Made by a program: the position numbers and the translations under genes
Assembly: GCA_034435675.1 (NCBI GenBank)
Contig: DAOTWP010000167.1
Location: 1-8,033, forward strand
DNA from: DAOTWP01 sp034435675
GTDB lineage: Bacteria; Chloroflexota; Anaerolineae; Aggregatilineales; Phototrophicaceae
Direction of reading: 5' to 3'
Length of the DNA: 8,033 bases
In this document: one piece after another, positions 1 through 4,646 of the stretch
Numbering within the stretch: the stretch's first letter is position 1
How the letters are laid out: each line of letters starts with the position of its first letter
The notes under the pieces: model-generated
Database searches by the model: none
Told to the model about the DNA's origin: nothing
What the model saw: the letters and a program-made list of their open reading frames with translations, nothing else

Positions 1-134
1 AGCGTCTGAACGCCCATTCTGATTGGGGTAAGCTGGCGCGCCTGGCGGCGATCACGGCAGCCTACAACCTGGGTCTGCTACTCAATCGGCTGCTTGGACG
101 TGCCGATGGCGCCCTTGAAACCCTCATCCTTTGA
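1..134 (+). CDS. C-terminal end of an unrecognised protein (partial)
   Basis: An open frame entered from the left edge (first full codon at position 3) runs 43 codons to a TGA at 132-134. The other two plus frames stop within 25 bases. The peptide contains a hydrophobic, amphipathic helix-like stretch (LARLAAITAAYNLGLLLNRL) and ends in a short acidic tail, ETLIL. I do not recognise the family. Such a tail occurs at the C-terminus of some DDE transposases, and the decayed DNA to its right would suit that, but this is a guess from context. No terminal inverted repeat or target duplication that would mark an insertion sequence end is evident downstream. The coding call rests on frame openness and plausible composition only. 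Confidence 0.5.
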   Translation, partial: RLNAHSDWGKLARLAAITAAYNLGLLLNRLLGRADGALETLIL

Positions 135-150
135 TACCGGACAAGCCTTA

Positions 151-262
151 AATCCCTCTCCCAATCGCCGCCACGCGGCTAGGAGAGGGACTTCAAAAAG
201 CGTCTTTCTCCCCTCTTCCAGCGGGGCGTGCGGGAGAAGGGGCTGGGGGATGAGGGCCAGGA
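151..262. repeat. Two-hairpin CCCTCTCC-type intergenic repeat (REP-like)
   Basis: Two stem-loops lie 16 bases apart. The first pairs CCCTCTCC (154-161) with GGAGAGGG (182-189), and inside it GCCGC (167-171) pairs with GCGGC (175-179). The second pairs TTCTCCC (206-212) with GGGAGAA (232-238) and is followed by a G-rich strand, GGGGCTGGGGGATGAGGGC. On the minus strand it reads as a pyrimidine-rich CCCTCATCCCCCAGCCCC block, then the hairpins. This layout matches a style of dispersed intergenic repeat found in many copies in several GC-rich bacterial genomes, which I recognise from general knowledge. Dispersal in this genome cannot be seen from one window. It lies just behind the stop codon at 134, so it may also act as a transcription barrier, although neither hairpin has a T tract. 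Confidence 0.6.
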
Positions 263-286
263 TAGCAGCCGAATTAATTGACCAAC

Positions 287-450
287 AGCATCTGTCACGA
301 GGGTAGCATGGGCCTGACTGTCGGTGTCGATCAGCAGCACACGCGGGTTCTTTGCACCGACCTGACGCAGCAGTCCGGCGATACCGAGCGCGGTGTTGGT
401 GGCGGCAGTACCAGTTTTACCTTTCCTGCCGGGTTGACGACAACTAGTTT
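287..450 (-). pseudogene. Eroded N-terminal fragment of a ParA/MinD-like ATPase
   Basis: Read on the minus strand, this stretch encodes GKTGTAATNTALGIAGLL, then a short linker, then RVLLIDTDSQAHATLVTD. The second block (codons at 337-314 for LLIDTDSQ) matches the conserved LLIDxDPQ strand of ParA-type Walker ATPases. The first block matches the region after the deviant Walker A motif. That motif should read KGGxGKT, but here only KG-KT remains, as if three codons were lost. The expected start of the protein (LVVVN, about 449-435) lies in a different frame from the rest. The similarity stops at about 287, where the hairpin repeat region begins, and no ATG fits the start. The fragment is therefore an N-terminal relic of about 55 codons and cannot encode an active enzyme. 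Chromosomal segregation, plasmid partitioning or MinD-like ancestry cannot be told apart. Confidence 0.65.
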
Positions 451-482
451 GCACGTGTGCTGCAGCAAGTCTTTTTGGTCGC

Positions 483-541
483 TGTGTCCCAGACACTTCC
501 TCGAAAATGGACGTTATTTTCGAGGAAGTGACATTCACACA
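483..541. repeat. Long inverted repeat with perfect 15-bp core arms
   Basis: CACTTCCTCGAAAAT (494-508) is repeated as an exact inverted copy at 516-530, with a 7-base spacer GGACGTT. Beyond the perfect core the arms can be extended to 483 and 541, giving 26-bp arms with 21 matching positions (the outer five, ACACA on the right arm, match again). A smaller GTGTC-CCA-GACAC hairpin (484-496) overlaps the left arm. No T run follows on either side, so a Rho-independent terminator for the minus-strand gene ending at 590 is unlikely. It could be a dispersed element, paired mobile-element tips, or a protein-binding site linked to the parA relic. The sequence does not match the canonical parS consensus. 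Confidence 0.7.
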
Positions 542-589
542 AGGAATACGCAAAGAGTGCTTGCAGGCGTGCACCCTGAATTACGAGTC

Positions 590-1414
590 TCAGGAACCCG
601 GTGTTGTTTCTGGCGTAACTTCTGCTGCTGGTGTCGTTTCGGCGCTGCCGCCCACTGCGTCTAAGGCAGGGATAACAGTATCCGCGCGGTTCAGGATTTC
701 ACTGATTGCGCCGTTCACGGCATCAACCGAGGCAGAAACCTGGCGCGGTTGCTCATCAATCCGCCCAATAGTCACAAAGGGCGTCCCGGTGCTGCCCACG
801 CTGGTGGCTGCGATTTGTGCGTCTTCAAGAACCGTCGTGATCGATTCCGTGTTCAAGCACTGGTTCCACGCATTCATGTCCAGTCCCAGTGCTTCCGCCC
901 CCGCAGAGAGGCGGTTGCCGACAAACGCCTGATTGACATACAACCCTTGCCATTCAAACAGCATATCGTGCATTTCGAAGAACAGCCCCTGCTGACCGGC
1001 GCACAATGCCGCGCGTGCTGAGCCTTCTGCATTGGGGATGGCGAGATTCACAGCGATCGGCACAAACGTGAAGTTAATCCGGTTGTTGCGGATGCCATCA
1101 AGCAGCCCTGGCAGGGTTTCTTCATGAAACACCCGGCACGAAGGGCAGGAGAAATTCGAGTATTCCGTAATCCGCACCGGAGCCTGAGGATGCCCGATCT
1201 GCGGGAAACCTTCGGCGGTAAAGCTCTTTTGAATGCCCACATAGCGCGCCAGGGCTTCCTCGGCGCCCGGGGCTTCGGCGGGCTGGTTGCCGATCACGAT
1301 CAGGGCGACAGCCACTACTGCCACCATAATCACACTGACCAGAACCGTGATCGTTCTCTGCCGCCGCTGCTGCTGCTGCTTGGCTTTACGGCGTTCACGC
1401 GACCGTTGTGACAT
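590..1414 (-). CDS. Membrane-anchored DsbA-family thiol-disulfide oxidoreductase
   Basis: This 274-residue protein belongs to the DsbA-like thioredoxin-fold proteins (Thioredoxin_4 type) that make or shuffle disulfides in proteins outside the cytoplasm. A very basic, glutamine-rich N-terminus (residues 1-20, including KQQQQRRQR) precedes one hydrophobic segment (about 21-42), so it is probably an N-in, C-out anchored protein. The active site is C90-P-S-C93 in the context EYSNFSCPSC, and the cis-proline is T211-P212 in STGTPFVTIG. C138 and C186 lie in the inserted helical domain, where many family members carry a second cysteine pair. The tail (about 257-274) is rich in Thr, Pro and Glu and probably disordered. 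The start at 1414 is backed by AAAGGG (1428-1423) with an 8-base spacer. It is the last of three minus-strand genes, 115 bp behind the protease homologue. No DsbB- or VKOR-like partner is present in the window. Confidence 0.9.
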   Translation of the reverse strand: MSQRSRERRKAKQQQQRRQRTITVLVSVIMVAVVAVALIVIGNQPAEAPGAEEALARYVGIQKSFTAEGFPQIGHPQAPVRITEYSNFSCPSCRVFHEETLPGLLDGIRNNRINFTFVPIAVNLAIPNAEGSARAALCAGQQGLFFEMHDMLFEWQGLYVNQAFVGNRLSAGAEALGLDMNAWNQCLNTESITTVLEDAQIAATSVGSTGTPFVTIGRIDEQPRQVSASVDAVNGAISEILNRADTVIPALDAVGGSAETTPAAEVTPETTPGS

Positions 1415-1468
1415 AGCAATTTCCCTTTACGTAGTTAAGGTTGTTTCTAACAGGATCATTGGCGCAAG

Positions 1469-1498
1469 AGTTTACAGCAGGGCGGCAGATGTGTACAA
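1469..1498 (-). promoter_or_regulatory. Possible promoter for the DsbA-like gene
   Basis: On the minus strand TTGTAC (complement of 1493-1498) and TAAACT (complement of 1469-1474) are separated by 18 bases. Each matches the sigma70 consensus at four of six positions, and the distance to the start at 1414 is reasonable. The match is modest. Readthrough from the upstream protease gene is an equal alternative. Confidence 0.3.
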
Positions 1499-1499
1499 T
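1471..1499 (+). promoter_or_regulatory. Near-consensus sigma70-type promoter facing the protease gene 3' end
   Basis: TTTACA (1471-1476) and TACAAT (1494-1499) are separated by exactly 17 bases. Each hexamer has five of six consensus bases, making this one of the best-matching promoters in the window. It points rightwards into the 3' end of the minus-strand gene at 1530-3362, so a transcript starting near 1506 would be antisense to it. No plausible plus-strand protein gene lies downstream. It may be fortuitous, since it overlaps the possible promoter on the other strand. Confidence 0.4.
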
Positions 1500-1506
1500 C
1501 CTTTTA

Positions 1507-1528
1507 GCAATTCCTGTACAACAATTGC
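1507..1528. promoter_or_regulatory. 22-bp imperfect palindrome, operator-like or weak stem-loop
   Basis: GCAATT (1507-1512) and AATTGC (1523-1528) flank a central TGTACA. Nine of eleven base pairs of the dyad match. It lies just behind the stop codon of the gene ending at 1530 and right at the expected start point of the plus-strand promoter at 1471-1499. No T tract follows, so a terminator role is weak. An operator is possible but unproven. Confidence 0.3.
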
Positions 1529-1529
1529 G

Positions 1530-3362
1530 CTATTTCCGCTGCATCAATGCCTGTATAAAAGTCCGCAGATCCCCCTTGAGCGGTTTGGCAAAATTGTCAA
1601 AAATCACCGGAAACCGGACGACCACATTGCTCAAATTGGAGTCCGGTGTCGCAAGCGCCTCCGGGTCTTTCAGCGCCAGCGCACCCGGTGCGGCATCGGC
1701 TGAAAAATGTCTGTGCAGCGGAACGGCATTTTCAAGGGTTTCGCCCTCAATGATCCTCTCTGCCTGAATCAGGTCAGCAGTCATCACCCGAATCTGGCGG
1801 ATGTCCTCCGGCGTAACCGGACGATAACACACGCTGCGCACCCTGCCATCGGGGGCGAACATCAGCGTTAGTCCGCCCATCACGTTGACACTCGCGCCTT
1901 CAAAGTTCCGATATTCCGTGCCGTCCAACGTGATACGTTCCGCCGTGAAATAGGTCAAAAAGGCGTAGCCTGCCGCATTCCGATACATGCTCAACGGAAT
2001 CAGTGGGTTATTTGCGGGCAGCTTCAGCGCGGGCAGCACTTCCTCCTCCAGAAAGAGTGCCGAACCCAATGCCGAATTAAGCGTTTCCGGCAACCACAAA
2101 TCAGGCAGTTCATTCAGCGACCGCAAATGTGCCCCGGCGGCGTCCCGCGTCAGAATGCGCCGGTGATCGAACACTTCCAGCAGAATCTCTGCGTTGCTGC
2201 CGTTGTACAATACGGCATCGGCGGTCAGAAAACCGCGTGCTATATCGCCAAAATCCAGTTCGCCAACGGGTCCCAGTTCGATTGCTGCCAGCAAACACCG
2301 CCCGGCAAATTCGCGTGCTCGGTACAGCGCAAACAGCGGCGGGGTCTGCTGGCGCAGCTTCTCATAGATGCCAACGAGGATGTCATAAAACGCACCCGTG
2401 AACAGGCGGGAATAGCTGTGGCTGTCACGCGCCAGTTCCAGCAGCGGGTCAGCGGGGATACGCGGCAGCGTATCGAATGGGGCTGCCCGGAACTCGTTGA
2501 GCGCATTGCGCAGATAAATCGTGTGCGTGCGCACATGCTCCACCGGCAGCGCCCGCAACCCGTGAGTCATTTCTTCTGCCAATGCCGCGACAAAATTATC
2601 ACGCCGCAAATCACCGCCCGTCATTTCAACCAGCCGCCGCACGAGCAGGTCGTCATGCAGCGCGACCAGCACGGCGACGATATCCCCAAAGCTCTCATGA
2701 AAGGCGCTTGCCCCTAGCCCGAAAGACTCGTTAAACAGGTCGCGCAGTCCATCCAGCACCGCGTGGGCGGCTTCGTGGCTGACAATATCGGCACTGTGGG
2801 CGGTGTTGACGGTGCTGCCGTTCGCGGCAAAGCTGTAAAACCCCAGCGTTTGCTCCTGTTCATTGTAGAAGGCATTTGTGCCGTTACCCGCGTGTGGGTC
2901 AATCACCAACCGGGGCGCAGGGAAAGACCACGGAATCGTTCGGCGTGCATAGCGTTCGCACATACGCAGGGTGAACGTGGTGTAATAAAACGCATTTATC
3001 TGCGCAAACTGCGGCGTATCGTGCCAGTAGAAATAATTCCCATTTTCATCAGGCTCTGCCAGCGCGTGCGCGCTGTCCTGCACCCGCACGCGGGAATTGA
3101 CCAGACCGGAGCGGATTTCCTCGGCATTCATGGTGCGTACTTCAGGCTCACCCATAAACGGATCCTGCGGATAGACCACGATGGCAACACGACTGGTGGC
3201 TTCTTCGGGCGGGGGTTCCTGCTGCAGGGTAAATGCCCCCATGGCACGCTGGGCGATCATCGCAGGCAGATTAGCGCGCGTATGGTGTTGGAGCTGCTGT
3301 AAGCGCTTGAAGATATTGCTTTTGGTGTTGCCGGTTGGACTGCTCTTTTCTTTTTCAGACAT
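1530..3362 (-). CDS. Thermolysin-like (gluzincin) zinc metallopeptidase homologue, no signal peptide
   Basis: The 610-residue product has the metal site of thermolysin-like gluzincins. H196-E-A-A-H200 supplies two zinc ligands and the catalytic glutamate. E223 in HESFGD is the likely third ligand, with D227 four residues on, as in the thermolysin E166-x-x-x-D170 pattern. H315 in SHSYSRLFTGAFYDIL aligns by context with catalytic His231 of thermolysin. Upstream, QINAFYYTTFTLRMCERYA (121-139) and HAGNGTNAFYN (157-167) resemble the beta-rich N-terminal lobe of the catalytic domain, which seems to end near residue 383. The last 225 or so residues match nothing I recognise. The N-terminus (MSEKEKSSPTGN...) is hydrophilic with no signal peptide or membrane segment, and no typical propeptide is evident, so a cytoplasmic location is inferred. 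AGGA lies about 9 bases before the ATG. The gene sits 58 bp behind the LysR gene. Substrate unknown. Confidence 0.85.
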   Translation of the reverse strand: MSEKEKSSPTGNTKSNIFKRLQQLQHHTRANLPAMIAQRAMGAFTLQQEPPPEEATSRVAIVVYPQDPFMGEPEVRTMNAEEIRSGLVNSRVRVQDSAHALAEPDENGNYFYWHDTPQFAQINAFYYTTFTLRMCERYARRTIPWSFPAPRLVIDPHAGNGTNAFYNEQEQTLGFYSFAANGSTVNTAHSADIVSHEAAHAVLDGLRDLFNESFGLGASAFHESFGDIVAVLVALHDDLLVRRLVEMTGGDLRRDNFVAALAEEMTHGLRALPVEHVRTHTIYLRNALNEFRAAPFDTLPRIPADPLLELARDSHSYSRLFTGAFYDILVGIYEKLRQQTPPLFALYRAREFAGRCLLAAIELGPVGELDFGDIARGFLTADAVLYNGSNAEILLEVFDHRRILTRDAAGAHLRSLNELPDLWLPETLNSALGSALFLEEEVLPALKLPANNPLIPLSMYRNAAGYAFLTYFTAERITLDGTEYRNFEGASVNVMGGLTLMFAPDGRVRSVCYRPVTPEDIRQIRVMTADLIQAERIIEGETLENAVPLHRHFSADAAPGALALKDPEALATPDSNLSNVVVRFPVIFDNFAKPLKGDLRTFIQALMQRK

Positions 3363-3420
3363 CGCTCATCATCCTGCTGCTGTCATACGGTGAGGAGTAA
3401 CAGTAGTCGCGCCCATACTT

Positions 3421-4329
3421 TCAGCTCAGCAGCAAATGCTGCCAGCGCTGGCGGAAAACGTGGACAAATTCCTGGTGCATGCTGTCGAGCTTACGTTCAC
3501 GCTGCGTAATCAGCAGCGGTTGGCTGACGAGCGCCGGCATTTCCGCGATGTTCAGCGCCACAAGCTGCCCCGCTTCGACGGCTTCACGTACATAACTTTC
3601 CGGCAGAAAGGTGACTCCCTGCGCCCGCTTGACCAGTTCCAGCGCCATAACCATCGGCACAGCAATCACCGCGCCCCCACTGCCGCGCCGCCCGTGTTCA
3701 ACAACCTCATCAATGAAGGCGGTCATTTCTGGAAACATTGACACGCGGAAAATAGTGTGCTGGTAAATTGCGCCTAGCGGCACGGCTGTGCCTGCCAGTC
3801 CTGCCAGTATGTGCGCCGGGGCAACCACCGCGCGGATGGGATCCTGAAGGTGCGCCAGCACCGTCACGGAGCGATCAAAGACCGGCGCGTTCACCAGTCC
3901 CAGCGTCACCATATTGTCATGCAGCAGTTCCAGTACAACCGTCTTGTTGCGTTCGCGGATGAGCATATCTACCGACGGATAGCTGCGCCGGAAGATGTCG
4001 AGCGTGTCCAGCATAAAGCTCAGCAGGAACGGTGTGGGCGCGGCAAGTTTCACTGCTCCCAGCCTGTCTGCGCGATAATCCTGCACTGCTTGCTTACTGT
4101 CCGCCAGCACCGCCAACAGACGCCGGGCGTGCGGCAAAAAGTGTGCCCCCAGCGCCGTCAGCCGGATTTGCCGCCCATGCCGTTCGAACAGCGCGCCGCC
4201 CAGTTCCGCCTCAAGTGTGGCGATGCGCGTGCTGATGGCGGGCTGTGTCAGATTCAGCGCTTCTGCCGCGCGGGTAAAATTGCTCTCGCGGGCAACGCGC
4301 TCAAATGCCTCAAGTTGTGCAATTTCCAT
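3421..4329 (-). CDS. LysR-family transcriptional regulator
   Basis: The 302-residue product is a typical full-length LysR-type regulator. Residues 1-60 form the winged helix-turn-helix: LEAFERVARESNFTRAAEAL, then the recognition helix around LTQPAISTRIATLE, then the wing LFERHGRQIRLTALG. A linker helix (about 62-88) leads to a two-lobed periplasmic-binding-protein-like effector domain (about 91-298) that begins GAVKLAAPTPFLLSFML. The effector is not readable from the sequence. The gene is divergent from the aconitase gene across a 317-bp control region, so that gene is the obvious candidate target. Bacillus CcpC, a LysR regulator of citB responding to citrate, is a functional precedent, not a proven orthologue. 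There is no good Shine-Dalgarno sequence before the ATG (upstream is TTTTTTATCACTA), which suggests weak translation. The protease homologue follows 58 bp downstream and may share the transcript. Confidence 0.93.
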   Translation of the reverse strand: MEIAQLEAFERVARESNFTRAAEALNLTQPAISTRIATLEAELGGALFERHGRQIRLTALGAHFLPHARRLLAVLADSKQAVQDYRADRLGAVKLAAPTPFLLSFMLDTLDIFRRSYPSVDMLIRERNKTVVLELLHDNMVTLGLVNAPVFDRSVTVLAHLQDPIRAVVAPAHILAGLAGTAVPLGAIYQHTIFRVSMFPEMTAFIDEVVEHGRRGSGGAVIAVPMVMALELVKRAQGVTFLPESYVREAVEAGQLVALNIAEMPALVSQPLLITQRERKLDSMHQEFVHVFRQRWQHLLLS

Positions 4330-4371
4330 TAGTGATAAAAAAGTTTAATAGCTAGGCAAATCAACATCAAT

Positions 4372-4384
4372 TGCTGTTATAGCA
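4372..4384. promoter_or_regulatory. LysR-type T-N11-A dyad
   Basis: TGCT-GTTAT-AGCA is a perfect 4-5-4 dyad that fits the T-N11-A form of LysR-type binding sites. It lies 43 bp upstream of the LysR start and covers that gene's predicted -10 box, as expected for autorepression. TTAT-AGC-ATAA (4377-4387) is a second, overlapping symmetric reading of the same bases. The assignment rests on form and position; the motif is short. Confidence 0.45.
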
Positions 4385-4404
4385 TAATCCGAGTTACGAT
4401 ACAA
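4376..4404 (-). promoter_or_regulatory. Predicted promoter of the LysR gene
   Basis: On the minus strand, TTGTAT (complement of 4399-4404), a 17-base spacer and TATAAC (complement of 4376-4381, five of six consensus bases) sit about 47 bases before the ATG at 4329. The -35 match is weak (three of six), as is common for activator- or repressor-controlled promoters. The -10 box lies inside the dyad at 4372-4384. Confidence 0.45.
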
Positions 4405-4448
4405 CTAACGCACGATAAACAGCAAAGGGAACTTGCCAATGAGTTGAG

Positions 4449-4471
4449 CGGGCAGGACTGCATACTGCCCG
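4449..4471. repeat. Short hairpin in the divergent control region
   Basis: CGGGCAG (4449-4455) and CTGCCCG (4465-4471) form a perfect 7-bp stem with a 9-base loop, about 86 bp before the predicted -35 box of the aconitase gene. There is no T tract. It could be a regulator site or a transcription barrier between the divergent genes; nothing decides this. The rest of 4472-4556 shows only imperfect GC-rich dyads. Confidence 0.4.
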
Positions 4472-4556
4472 GAAACTGTCATACCAGCCGCAGCGCCACG
4501 CCAGCGTTGGGCGGGCGGCAATGGTCTTGAATGCAGCGTGATCCTGTGATGCTGCG

Positions 4557-4585
4557 CTGACAATTGCTCCCAATCTCGCTAAAAT
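4557..4585 (+). promoter_or_regulatory. Predicted sigma70-type promoter of the aconitase gene
   Basis: CTGACA (4557-4562) and TAAAAT (4580-4585) are 17 bases apart, each with five of six consensus bases. Transcription would start near 4592, leaving a leader of about 55 bases before the ATG at 4647. The clear ribosome binding site GAGGA at 4635-4639 is consistent with this. No stable leader structure is evident. Confidence 0.6.
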
Positions 4586-4646
4586 GGAACCACTTGATTT
4601 CAAGCGCCAGTTGCAAGATCAGCTTACGGGCAATGAGGATTGAAAT

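Noticed and set aside
494..530. Palindrome considered as a parS site or as the terminator of the DsbA-like gene.
   Set aside because: The sequence does not resemble the canonical parS consensus TGTTTCACGTGAAACA, and no T tract follows in the direction of the DsbA-like gene.
507..932. Plus-strand open frame of 141 codons over the palindrome and the DsbA-like gene 3' end.
   Set aside because: It starts inside the palindrome spacer and overlaps a well-supported minus-strand gene. No domain or ribosome binding site supports it.
1360..1381. CTG/CAG trinucleotide run, considered as a variable microsatellite.
   Set aside because: It is only a few units long and encodes the glutamine-rich basic N-terminus of the DsbA-like protein. 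Nothing suggests slippage-based variation.
2127..3302. Plus-strand open frames of 196 and 179 codons opposite the metalloprotease homologue.
   Set aside because: The minus-strand gene has a clear catalytic motif set across this region. The opposite frames have no recognisable domain and are mirror frames of it.
4423..4448. SD-like AAGGGA followed by ATG AGT TGA, considered as a leader peptide of the aconitase gene.
   Set aside because: The open frame is two codons long and lies upstream of the better promoter at 4557-4585, so it would not be on the main transcript.
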